Notes: generated by a model not told the origin, from the letters alone. Positions 1 to 8,649 are shown, numbered from the stretch's first letter. The stretch is 16,225 bases of DNA from Saccoglossus kowalevskii (GCF_000003605.2 NW_003149267.1:79985-96209); one strand, 5' to 3'. Made by a program: numbers and translations.

Positions 1-1704
1 TCTGACCATCCATAACCATGATATGCATGCACTTGAGGAACAACATCCAGACAAGGTCACTTTGTTGGACAAACATCTAGCCATGGATTCTCCACAATTG
101 CTCTTGACCAAATTTATGAGCAACTAATTGGTGAGCTCAAAGGCAACAGTTCTGGAGTCATAGGTCTCACGGAAAACCCAGCAAAACTTTGATGCCATTT
201 GATTGTTGGACCACAACTGTCACGCCTTGTACAGGGGTTTAAGCAGCCAACTCCTAGTACACATGAATGGCATCATGAAGAGAATGCTAAGCTTCAGCAT
301 ACCTTCTAAGCAGATGTCCAGACACTAGTTGAGGCATTTGTTGACCCTGAGAATCCATTCTATGAAGATTCTAGGAAGCTGATTGAGCTTGATGGCTCTC
401 TAATTATGACAGATGAAGTAAGTTGCACATTATAAATATAGATTTTATTTGAAATCATTCAGACAGATTGCTGTATATCTATTCAGATGTATGTTTCTAT
501 TTGGATATATTTGATATTGAAGTAATTGTCTTCAGATCACATTAGTTACTGGGAACGTTTATTGTATTGATAATATCAATTTTCTTCACTGGTAGTGGAT
601 GCTGTCAAATCTGTCATAATGGTTGTTAGCCAGCAGTTCAATGACCTCTTTGAAAAGCGCATTGAACCTCCAAGGGAGAGAACAAATCCATGGACTGCAC
701 CTATTCCCAGGAACAAGCTGGAACTCTTAGATCCATACTCACAATTGAATAGACAAAAGGCAGAGGTGACTACTCTGAAAGAAGAGCGGTTAAAAGTCAT
801 ACAGCCACTGCTTGCTGCAAATTCAGAATGTGAAATCAACAAAGATGTATTTTCACATGAGAGCAGCTCCAGCCCACTATCACTTTCTCGAATGGACATA
901 TGTTCCATGGTACTAAAGCTGACATCCTAACACTCCTAGAGGGAGAAGCTCACCTTATGCCTTCAACTCGTCCTCAAAGTGATGCTGCAGTACTGGATGG
1001 TCCAGCAATTGTACAACTTATCAAGCCTGGAAGTTCAATGACAATAGGTTAGCTTGGCTGGAAAATCTTGCTAGACTGGACATTATACGGGACATCTATA
1101 AGCAAAACAGTTTGAAAGCTGGCACCAGAGAGAGTCGAGGCACATGTATACGCAGCCAAGGTACCTGGCAACTTCACAGGGTTTCTGCGAGTTGATGCCA
1201 ACAAAACTGAATTGTTCACACTCATGAGTGATAAAATTGAAAAGACAAAACTTCAACTAGGGAAGCAGCTGATATCAACTTGTGGCACCAATGCTGTCAG
1301 CACTCTACCTAGTGAAAACCTTGCTAATATTCCTCTTGTTTGCATGAGGAGGCGGACACCTGCATTTTTGTCCATGTTACATATAGAGCTGCCAATAGAC
1401 ACAAATGGGTTATAATCAGAACAACTGACAATGATGTTGTGGTGATTGTCAATTCAGTTAGGCAAGACTTCCAGGAACTTTGTGAGCTCTGGATTGCTTT
1501 TGAATGTGAGAACTTCAGGTACATTCCTGTGCATGAAATTGCCCAGCAGGTGGGCAATGCTCGTTCAGCTGGTCTTCCATTTTTTCATAGCTTTAGAGGC
1601 TAAAAGAAGACTGCTTGGGCCATATGGCAGCAGAACCCAGATAATACTTGGACGTTTATGGCCCTCTCAGCCTCACCTGCCTCCTAGTAATAATATTAAG
1701 TAAT
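1..1704 (+). pseudogene. Decayed copy of an uncharacterised multi-copy invertebrate gene (HEEADT-motif family)
   Basis: Function of the family is unknown to me. I recognise its order of conserved blocks from invertebrate genomes. Visible pieces on the plus strand are: a block with FSTIALDQIYEQ and GLTENP (about 88-170); VGPQLSRLVQGF (205-240); WHHEEN, then NPFYEDSRKLIELD (268-417); a block from 595 to 930 with RTNPWTAPIPRNKL; DGPAIVQLIKPGSS near 990-1045; RLDIIRDIYKQNSLKAGTRE (about 1073-1132); FLRVDANKTELF (about 1185-1217); HEEADTCIFVHV (1343-1378) with TTDNDVVVIV; FRYIPVHEIAQQVG; and KKTAWAIWQ near 1603-1630. The blocks lie in several frames with in-frame stops (for example TAA 307-309), and the usual CDTVSSF-like segment after SFRG is missing, so the copy is dead. 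The DTDVVVL-like core resembles the acidic core of PIN/FEN-type nucleases, but that is only an inference. An intron-like gap lies at 418-594. Confidence 0.72.
418..594 (+). other. Intron-like interruption in the HEEADT-family pseudogene
   Basis: Conserved protein sequence stops after TDE at 417, where a textbook donor (gtaagt) begins, and resumes at VDAVKSVI from 595. The right side ends in a pyrimidine-rich stretch and ctggtag. Using the AG at 594-595 leaves the downstream frame out by one base, so either the copy lost a base or this is not a clean intron. Its presence argues against a simple processed copy. Confidence 0.5.
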
Positions 1705-2526
1705 TCCACGATTAATGTATCAAGTGATGCTATATGAAAGAACTAATCTGAGGTGTAATGATAACTAGCCCAATAACTGAATAAATATTTATTTAAATGA
1801 GACTGTTGTTTGTACTTTGTTATGTTATGTTTATTAGATTACCGTGTGCTACTAGTTTCGTACCCAATGATGATGAAGAGTTTAGAATCGTAGTCAAAGA
1901 CTGTCACTGCAAAGCATAGCTAAACAGTCAAAAATAATGGTAACCTCTCTTAGGCTTCAACATTGACCCTACATCCCCAAGGACACCATTTCATTGAATT
2001 GCTCATCATAATAAACATACACTGGACACTAAAATAGTGAAGATATCTTATTCAGATCTAGAGATATGACTAAAATAATAAATCTCATGTCACCAACGTT
2101 ACTATTTTATCAGATAAGCCCACTAGTTCTCTTTTTTTACTTTGAGAAGTGCTGTCAACCAAAGCATAAATATATGTTTCTCTGTACATAAAATTTCACA
2201 CAATTTATTAATATTAAAGTATGATAATAAAAACTTGATAATATTTTTCTGGATTTTTGCACTTTATTTGTATCATTGTCATATGAGAAGTACTCTTGTC
2301 CTTATTGAAACTATTCCAGGGCCACATGCTAGTTTATCCAAACAGACACAACACTGACTCTTCTACATATTTCCAGATCTGATTTTTATACTTTCTTGTC
2401 ATTTTACCTGTTGATCTGGTTTGTCGCTATCTGGTTTTCTTGCTGAGAATAATGCTGACCTGGATGGAGAGTGCTATAAACTTTAAAATGCCATAGAAAT
2501 CACGTTTGCCAATTTATGTCCATGCA
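1705..2526. other. Non-coding stretch, nothing recognised
   Basis: AT-rich DNA downstream of the pseudogene with short open frames only. I see no domain, terminal repeat, long tandem array or RNA gene. A possible polyadenylation signal (aataaa) lies near 1781, shortly after the end of the pseudogene similarity. Confidence 0.5.
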
Positions 2527-3435
2527 ACTTTAATATGACAACTAGTGAAGGCAGTGTCATTCATGACTTGTTGTTTGGGGACTTATAATTTTGTCTTCGT
2601 TCGTGCTTCATTCCGGAGTCATATCTCAGGATCCTTTGGACAGATTCCGTTCATTCTTTACATGTGCCTAGTACTTTATGTGGGACATATGCTCATGCAG
2701 TGGTTTAGCAATTCGATTCAAAATGGCCGACTGGCAGCCATCTTGTTTTTTGAAAATGTTGTATTTTGGACATGCTTTGTCATGTCAGTTTTCATTCAAA
2801 TTTGGTACATAGATTATACATGTTATGATGCATGTTCCCGTGACTCCGTGAGTCTGTCCGTGCGTCTGTCCGTCCGTGCGTCAGTCCGTCCAGAGTCATA
2901 TTTAAGAATCCTTTTGACCGATTCCGTTCATTCTTTGCATGTGCCTAGTACTTTATGTGGGACATATGCACATGTAGTGGTTTAGCGATTCGATTCAAAA
3001 TGGCCGACTGGCAGGCATCTTGTTTTTCAAATGTCGTATTTTTCACATGTTTTGTCAGTTTTCATTGAAATTTGGTACATAGATAATACATGTTAGGATA
3101 CATGTCCATGACAATTTCTTTTGCAATTGGATCAAAGATGGTCGACTGGCAGGCATCTTGTTTTGTTTTTTATGTTTGGTATCTTGGACATGCTTTGTCA
3201 GTTGTAATTCAAATTTGGCTCATTTTTTATACATGTTAGGATACATGTCCAGGACAATTTGTTTCAAAATCGGATCAAGGATGACCAATACGTGTTCGAA
3301 TTTGATGTGAATAAATAATCTGTTTATATGCCACTTGGGACTCAAGTTTCAAGGACACACACGCTTTAATATGACAAGCACAAAGAGACCTTTCAAAAAT
3401 TTAACGGGGACTGTGTCATTTTCAATGACTTGTTA
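2527..3435. repeat. Dispersed repeat block with internal 277-bp tandem unit and flanking direct repeats
   Basis: A unit starting at ggagtcatat (2615) recurs at 2892, a period of 277 bp. Both copies carry the same long phrases, including catgtgcctagtactttatg and gattcaaaatggccgactgg (2715-2734 and 2992-3011). Two more diverged copies of the latter motif follow at 3130-3149 and about 3272, at a shorter spacing of about 140 bp. The left end (ctttaatatgacaa from about 2528, then gtgtcatt and atgacttgtt) is repeated imperfectly at about 3366-3433, so the block is bounded by direct repeats. A TCCG/TCTG-rich run (about 2848-2892) sits at the unit boundary. This is dispersed non-coding repeat DNA and the class is unknown. 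Confidence 0.7.
2848..2892. repeat. TCCG/TCTG-rich simple repeat
   Basis: Repeated tccg, tctg and tgcg tetramers form a CpG-rich island in otherwise AT-rich DNA, at the start of the second 277-bp unit. A degenerate version (tcgttcgtgcttcattccgg) precedes the first unit. Confidence 0.65.
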
Positions 3436-3788
3436 TGTCTGATTTCATGAATAATGCAACACTTTGAAGTGAATGGAAGATAGTTTATGCTGTGATTTGT
3501 TCAGAGGTTTAATATGAGGCTGCAAAGTACATGTTGCGCGACTATCAGGTGACATCAAATGATAACAGTTATGGATGAAATGCTGAATTTTAGCTCGTTT
3601 AAATATATTAATATTGGCAAACTATTGAACTATTGAAAATTATTTTCATTTAATTAATCATTTCCATTACACTAATTAATTAAAAATTTTAAAATTATTG
3701 CTGTAATTTGCAAATATATTTTTTGTCTGTATTGGTTGATATATACGTAGATATCTATTTTATGTAGTTTTTTTGCTTACTGAAATTT
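3436..3788. other. AT-rich non-coding spacer
   Basis: Very AT-rich, with runs such as taattaattaaaaattttaaaatt near 3675-3700 (broken here by spacing in the source). No coding or repeat signal that I can support. Confidence 0.45.
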
Positions 3789-3797
3789 GTTCTGTTG
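3789..3797. repeat. Candidate 9-bp target-site duplication, left copy
   Basis: GTTCTGTTG directly abuts the left end of the inverted-repeat element. The partner GTTCTATTG abuts the right end with one mismatch. Confidence 0.65.
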
Positions 3798-4028
3798 GGC
3801 TTAGTCTTTTCCACGAAACGAAACGAAACAAAACCCTAACCCTAACCCTAACCCTAACTCGCATTTTTTTTTCATTGGCCCAATAATATCTGAGAAAATT
3901 TCACACTGTGAAATTACGGACGTGACGATGTTTGAGGTCGTTCAAAATCTAAGGTTAGGGTTAGGGTTAGGGTTTCGTTTCATTTCGTTTCGTTTTATTT
4001 TGTTTCGTTTCGTGGAAAAGACTAAGCC
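3798..4028. mobile_element. 231-bp inverted-repeat element with telomere-type arms (MITE/foldback-like)
   Basis: The two ends are inverted copies of each other. The outer 27 bp (3798-3824 and 4002-4028, beginning ggcttagtcttttccacg) are perfectly complementary. Inside them come GAAAC/AAAAC pentamers of unequal length, then four CCCTAA units on the left (3834-3857) and three TTAGGG units on the right (3955-3972). The centre (about 3858-3954) has no open frame and holds two small palindromes: ATTGG-C-CCAAT (3874-3884) and AATTTCACA-C-TGTGAAATT (3897-3915). The flanks GTTCTGTTG (3789-3797) and GTTCTATTG (4029-4037) match at 8 of 9 bases and look like a 9-bp target-site duplication. That length is usual for Mutator-like elements, but no transposase is present, so it would be non-autonomous. 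The family is unknown to me. Confidence 0.82.
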
Positions 4029-4037
4029 GTTCTATTG
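4029..4037. repeat. Candidate 9-bp target-site duplication, right copy
   Basis: GTTCTATTG directly follows the right terminal repeat and matches the left flank at 8 of 9 positions. Confidence 0.65.
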
Positions 4038-4164
4038 TATTTTTTATAACCACAACTAAAAACAAAAACAGTAACTTTTAGTTTATTGCATTTTTTTAAT
4101 AAATTTATCAACTTGAATTTACATTATTTTGTTTTTCCAAGTCCCTGTCATTTCTAGAACATGT

Positions 4165-4430
4165 CTCGTCCGATTTGATTCAAAGTTGGTACAATGACAA
4201 GTCATAATAATATACCTATGCACATTGATTTGTTTTGATGACCTTTGACTAAAGTGGCAGTCATTTTTGTTCAAAAACACAAAACAGGCATACCTGGGCT
4301 GTTTTCTTTTACACTTGGCATTGACCTCGCTCATGGTGGGTTACCTGCTGTCATATTATTTGATTCAAAATGGCTGACTGGAGGTCGTTTTGTTTTTTAC
4401 ATGTCTTATACCTGTTTCTTTGAAACTTTT
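4165..4430. repeat. Diverged relative of the 277-bp repeat family
   Basis: The phrase gattcaaaatggctgactgg (4362-4381) differs by one base from the motif at 2715 and 2992, and is followed by a similar gttttgttttttacatgt stretch. A related gatttgattcaaagttggtac phrase lies near 4175-4196. The open frames here come from the repeat, not from a gene. Confidence 0.55.
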
Positions 4431-4439
4431 TCAGAAACA

Positions 4440-4934
4440 AAATTGGTCTGTCATCAAAATTTTGGAACAACCGCAAATATAATCTAATTTTTTGTTATTT
4501 TATTCTGTAATCTGTGTAGACCTTTATGTACTGGACAAAATAATTTTGAATACTTCGCAAAAGCAAAAAAACTTCCCCAACCTTAAATTAAGTCAGTATT
4601 TCACCTTCACCATAAGTTAATCCATTAAATATACATGGAGAAACACAAAAAAATCTCCAAATGACTACTAAATAGTCTATTTTCATAGAACCACATCTAA
4701 AAAAAAATTTTAATCCAGAGGACTACACTTATTACTTTCTAATTGTTTTTAGCAGTGTTCTTTAGATAGCTGAATAATAATAATAATATTGAACCAAAAA
4801 AAAAATCCTAGATGAATTCTTGTATATAAACTATAGTTAAATGTCACGTCAAAACTTACTTTATATTATCATTGTTTAATTTCTGGTTTCATAACTTTTT
4901 AATCAACACTGTTTCCTACTGTGTTATTTTCCAG
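4440..4934 (+). other. AT-rich non-coding DNA, probably intron upstream of the transmembrane exon
   Basis: No domain or exon is visible. The right end has a pyrimidine-rich tract and ttttccag at 4927-4934, a good splice acceptor for the next exon. Short A-runs and an (aat)n patch near 4775-4790 are present. Confidence 0.5.
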
Positions 4935-5074
4935 ATGTTTTAGGAACAATAGGAGTGACATTGGGGGTAGCCGTCTCCATCATAATTATAATGCTTCTCT
5001 GCAGGTGTTGGAAAAAATACAAGAAATCTGAAATATTTAAACCGATACCAAAAGTGAACATAGATGAAAACTGG
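4935..5074 (+). CDS. Exon encoding the transmembrane segment of a receptor-like protein
   Basis: The exon runs from acceptor ttttccag|AT to donor TGG|gtaagt. It carries two bases of a split codon and then 46 codons (4937-5074). The peptide starts with about 22 uncharged residues (VLGTIGVTLGVAVSIIIIML then LC), a convincing membrane span. It is followed by CRCWKKYKK, a cysteine and basic stretch typical of the cytoplasmic side of a type I membrane protein; the cysteines could be palmitoylated. It ends at a codon boundary (phase 0), which fits the next exon. The ectodomain must lie upstream of the recognisable part or outside the window, so the receptor family cannot be named. The reading is my inference from the membrane segment, the splice sites and the phase agreement. 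Confidence 0.72.
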
Positions 5075-5543
5075 GTAAGTTATGTTTAACGTCCTTGTAT
5101 CATAGATAGTGAGAAAGGTTTCTGTTATTATTGTCACAGAGGAATTCACAGCGTCATATTGTCCGTTTAACATCTTTGGTATGTAGGACTTGCATGTACA
5201 TGTATATTAAATTCTATATTGTAAAATTACTTTCATACACTTGTAAATGTTCATAGTGATCATTGCAGTTTGTCAAAATGGTTTACCAGACAACAGGGCA
5301 GGTAACTTTAAAAACTTGCCTGCCCTGCTAAACAATTACCAGCCGACCCTGTTTATGTTTTCACTATTTTATTTATTTTCAATCGTTTCACTACATTTCA
5401 TTCATCAGCGTCACTGCAGTGACTTTCATTCAAGTCAGAAATATCATTGGTAATCATCGACTTGGATTCAGTTTTTCACGATGGGACTATTCTTTTGGTT
5501 TTATCATATACACATTTTGGATGCCATACTTTTTTTTACATAG
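5075..5543 (+). other. Intron between transmembrane and tail exons
   Basis: Begins gtaagt after TGG at 5074 and ends ttttttttacatag at 5543. Both junctions are phase 0. Apart from a near-perfect palindrome at 5294-5327 I see nothing functional in it. Confidence 0.65.
5294..5327. repeat. Near-perfect 16-bp palindrome in the intron
   Basis: The arms cagggcaggtaacttt (5294-5309) and aaacttgcctgccctg (5312-5327) are complementary at 14 of 16 positions with a 2-base centre. It is GC-rich for the neighbourhood and could form a hairpin in the pre-mRNA or mark a small inverted-repeat relic. Confidence 0.6.
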
Positions 5544-5930
5544 ATGCATCCTGTTCCCAACGGTCATATCGATGTCAATGAAGTCTACGAAGTGTACGAC
5601 TTACCCAAAGGTGGAATGAAAGATTTCACACAAGATGATAGTAGCATGGAGCATGTGAATGGAAGATCTCTATTTGCTCGACAGAGTAGTGAAGATAAAT
5701 CTTATATTTCTGAGAGCCACTTGATAAATAGCTGTGATGATGAAGTGTTCACTGTCAAGACCCAAGATTACCACCTTCCAAAAAATCAAGATTTGAAACA
5801 AAAAAGAGATATGCCTAATAAGGCGACTCATCAGTATATTCCAATTACTAATTCACCAGGAGTTTGGGAATTCTCACCTTCCCAATCAAAATCCCACTCA
5901 AGATTTCCAGCATATTATAATATAATATAA
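5544..5930 (+). CDS. Terminal exon: cytoplasmic tail of the receptor-like protein
   Basis: The exon continues in phase 0 from the transmembrane exon and encodes 128 residues, hydrophilic throughout. Its first ATG simply follows the splice acceptor and is not needed as a start. Tyrosine motifs stand out: Y15 and Y18 in NEVYEVYDLP, Y76 in DYHLP and Y98 in QYIPI. YDLP and YHLP fit the YxxP pattern bound by Crk-type SH2 domains once phosphorylated, and YIPI fits the YxxPhi endocytic signal; both uses are inferences. I do not recognise a homologue. The last codons (from about 5913, Y-Y-N-I-I-stop) lie in an AT-rich run that looks like the 3' tail of the antisense LINE, so the natural C-terminus may have been replaced. 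The gene could be functional with this end or be truncated. Confidence 0.65.
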   Translation: MHPVPNGHIDVNEVYEVYDLPKGGMKDFTQDDSSMEHVNGRSLFARQSSEDKSYISESHLINSCDDEVFTVKTQDYHLPKNQDLKQKRDMPNKATHQYIPITNSPGVWEFSPSQSKSHSRFPAYYNII

Positions 5931-5942
5931 TAATAATAATGA
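5912..5942 (-). repeat. LINE 3' AT-rich tail
   Basis: An (ata/aat)n run directly follows the presumed LINE 3' UTR and overlaps the last codons and stop of the receptor exon. Its left boundary cannot be fixed by eye. Confidence 0.6.
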
Positions 5943-5983
5943 ATTTATTGCATCCTTAGAAATAATTTCCATTGGTTTTCAGC

Positions 5984-6003
5984 AATAAAATTTTATAAAT
6001 AAA
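5984..6003 (+). promoter_or_regulatory. Possible polyadenylation signals downstream of the receptor stop
   Basis: AATAAA occurs at 5984-5989 and again at 5998-6003, about 55-75 bases after the stop at 5930. Both lie within DNA that belongs to the LINE 3' end read antisense. If used, the host transcript would end inside the LINE. No processing evidence is available. Confidence 0.4.
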
Positions 6004-6057
6004 AATGTTATAAATAATAAAGTACAATACATATAAAACTAAAGTAAAAGTAAAATG

Positions 6058-8190
6058 TCAGTTATTGTTACATGTATTTCTGATTTCAAATATTTTGTAT
6101 AAGTATTCACCAACTTGTCTTATTAGTACGTCTTCTCTTGAACTCACAATATATTTAAATATCTGGTTATCACTTTTCAATTCTTCTGGAATACTGATAT
6201 TATTAAATAACTTGTGTCTTTCTGTTTGGTATTTAGGACATTCCATGAAGAAATGTTCTTCATTCTCAATTTTGATCCGGGAACATTGCTTACAAATTCT
6301 GTCTTCTAAAGATATTTTGGGTTGGGTATGCCTACCCTTATCAATTTCTAATACATGACTGCTTATTCTGAAATGAGTCATTATGATTTTATGTTTCAGA
6401 TTACATAAGAGCAAATATGGTTCAAAAGTGTACAAGTCTTTAAACTTTATATACGTTCTCAGTTTTCTATTATCATTTGTTACACTCAACTTCCAGAACT
6501 CTACATACCTTTGTCGGATGTTTTTTCGTATGTTTTTTATTTTACTGTGTGGTAATTTTCTTAGACCATGTTTTTTACTGATGTAAACCAATGTAAATTT
6601 TGTTGTTTTTGTTCTTCAAAGGCTTGTTTTGATGTTTTGTCCCATCTATTATTGTCTAGTATGCCATGTCCCCAAGTTGTTGATCCATATAACAAAATTG
6701 GTTTAATAAATATCTGAAAAAGGTGCATAAATGTTCTACAGTACAGTCAGTCTCTCTTGGCATTGCTTTCAACAGTGCATACATTGCTCTAGTAGCTTTG
6801 TCTGTTAAACATTGTCTTGTTTCTTGGAACTTTCCATTTGATTGTAAAGTTATACCTAAATAAATAAAGGAATTGACACAACTTATATTTTGTTTTTGGA
6901 ATTGAAATAACTCTCTCTTTCTCATTGTTCCCTTTTTGAAAATCATAACTTTGGTTTTATTAAGATTTACCTGGAGTTTCCATTTGTGACAGTATTCAGA
7001 TAATTTATTTAATGCATTTTGCAAACCTAATTGTGTTGTTGAAATCAATACATAAAATCATCTGCATAAAATAGAGAGTTAATTTTATAATTATTTAATG
7101 TTACCTGGTTTACTGAATGTTTTAATGTGTCATTCAAGTCATTAACATAAAGACTAAAAAGCATTGGACTTATAGTACATCCCTGTCTCACACCCTTATT
7201 TTGTTGCCAAAACAAATACATGTTTTAGTAATTGTTATACATGTTTTTAATTAAAAGATAAAGTTTCCTATCAATCCCGTTCTTCAATAATTTTAAAAAT
7301 AAACCATCCCTCCAAACAGTATCAAAAGCCTTGCGGAAATCTACAAAGCATGTACAGGGGTATATAGTTTACCATTTTGTTTCAGGTATTTATTAACTAT
7401 TGTTTTTAGAGTAAAAATGTGATCAGTAGTCTGATAACCAGGCTGGGTTTAGAAAAAGTTGTTATTTATAACATTATGCTTCTCTGAAAAGTCACATAAC
7501 CTATTATTGACTAAATTACAGAACACTTTGCCTATAAAACTGGAAACTACTACCACCCTATAATTTCCTGGTTCGTTCTTATCCCCTTTTTTAAAAATAT
7601 GCGTAATTATACTTGTATTCCAGATGTAAGGATAAATGCCTGTATTGAATATTAAATTATACAATTTATGAAGTGGTTTAATTAGATGTTTTTTACTGTT
7701 TTTTATAAGTTCTGCATAGAACCCATAATATGCAGCTGATTTTTCGGATTTAAGTTTGTTAATTGCTATTTTAATTTCTTTTTCAGTTATTTCAGCATTT
7801 AAGCAATTGTTTGATTGTTTCATATTTTCAAATATCTCTGTTTTAGTCACAATGTTTTTCTGAAAGTCTGTTAAATTCTTCAGTATTCAATTGTTTATAG
7901 TATTCAATCCATTTATCAGGTGAAATTGGGTTTTCTTGATTTCTGTCTGAATTTTTTAACTTGCTTATAATTTGCCAAAATTGTTTAGGGTTAGTTTTGT
8001 TTAACTGTGTTAGCTTATTTACAATAAGGTTTTGTTCTTGTTTTCTTTTTGTTTTCACTATATTTTTATATTTTCTTTTTTGCGTAAAATAGTTCTCTAT
8101 GTTTAATATAAAATGGGTGCTTGTTAATCATTCTTGATGTTATACAAAAATCTTTTTTCAGTAGCTTACATTCATTGTCAAACCATTATG
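6058..8190 (-). pseudogene. LINE ORF2 reverse transcriptase, frameshifted
   Basis: Reading leftwards, the pieces in order are: WFDNECKLLKK and a K-rich linker (8187 to about 8059, then 8058-7843); the RT N-terminal part with ITEKEIKIAINKLKSEKSA and FKKGDKNEPGNYR (7850-7449); motif A, FVDFRKAFDTVWRDG, with catalytic Asp codons at 7339-7341 and 7321-7323; motif B, GVRQGCTISPML, near 7160-7195; motif C, FYADDFM, at about 7054-7074, with both aspartates kept; the thumb part with LQVNLNKTKVMIF (7048-6656); and the C-terminal domain (6591-6058) containing CKQCSRIKIENEEHFFMEC, a CX2CX9HX4C zinc-binding pattern. At least three frame changes and several stops (around 7048-7449 and 6591-6656) make it inactive. 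It once copied its own RNA by target-primed reverse transcription. Confidence 0.85.
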
Positions 8191-8218
8191 TTTATGTTTA
8201 ATTTTAGCACACTTTTCC

Positions 8219-8614
8219 TGTTATTTAGCGGAGTCAATCCATGATAAATTATCTCGATTCATCCTCCCTTTATATCCGACTACGGATTCTGGTGGTGAAG
8301 TGAGCAGCCTATCACAAGTGTTTAACTTTGACCAATCACAGTTCAGCCTCGTTTTGCCGCTTATATTTGAAACTTAGCTACATAGTTTATGCCTAAATGT
8401 GTTTCCTTTCACGTTCGCATAGAGGGTATAGATACCCATGATTTCTGTTATATTTCATGTTTTACCAGTTGCCTCAGTACTCTGTCAGTTTACTTCGTAC
8501 TGCAATAAACCTATACTGTGTTTTTGCTAACGTGAACTACGCTCGTGTGTCTCTCTGTCATTTATAATTGCTTTTAGCGTGAGCAGTAGTACATTCACTA
8601 ACTACTCTTCCACA
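8219..8614 (+). repeat. BEL/Pao 5' LTR
   Basis: Begins TGTTATTTAGCGG where LINE similarity stops and ends ...cttccaca just before the primer-binding site, about 396 bp. It contains a ctttatat element near 8268 and AATAAA at 8504-8509 in an otherwise GC-richer stretch, the usual LTR promoter and polyadenylation signals. The start is inferred from the TG...CA rule and the edge of the LINE; no second LTR is available for comparison. Confidence 0.65.
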
Positions 8615-8618
8615 TTTT

Positions 8619-8634
8619 TGGTGCCGAGACCAGG
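8619..8634 (+). promoter_or_regulatory. Primer-binding site for minus-strand DNA synthesis
   Basis: TGGTGCCGAGACCAGG lies 4 bases after the LTR end and is complementary to a tRNA 3' end of the form ...CTCGGCACCA. Animal tRNA-Phe has a similar acceptor stem, so tRNA-Phe-like priming is likely but unproven. This spacing and sequence type are usual for BEL elements. Confidence 0.75.
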
Positions 8635-8649
8635 ATATAACCATCGATA

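Larger units (their letters stand above)
5912..8218 (-). mobile_element. Truncated LINE (non-LTR retrotransposon), antisense to the receptor gene
   Basis: On the minus strand the element carries an endonuclease-RT linker, a full set of RT motifs, a C-terminal cysteine-histidine motif, a short 3' UTR of about 145 bases with AATAAA near its end (5940s), and a terminal ATT-rich tail (about 5912-5942). The microsatellite-like tail is a habit of CR1/L2-type LINEs, but I cannot assign the clade. The apurinic-type endonuclease is absent: similarity stops where the BEL LTR begins (8219), so it is 5'-truncated or was cut by the LTR element. No clear target-site duplication could be recognised, because the left boundary lies in low-complexity sequence. 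Confidence 0.85.

Noticed and set aside
2545-2985. 146-codon open frame on the plus strand
   Set aside because: It lies wholly in the 277-bp repeat, and its two halves repeat the same phrase (SVHSLHVPSTLCGTYAH-like). The openness comes from the repeat, with no domain or start context.
3834-3972. Chromosome end or telomere-fusion scar at the TTAGGG repeats
   Set aside because: Only 3-4 units per arm, inside precise 27-bp inverted termini and a 9-bp flanking duplication, with unique DNA on both sides. An end-to-end fusion would put G-strand repeats pointing inward toward each other without such termini.
4245-4487. 80-codon plus-strand frame
   Set aside because: Overlaps the diverged repeat copy at 4165-4430; no start context or family resemblance.
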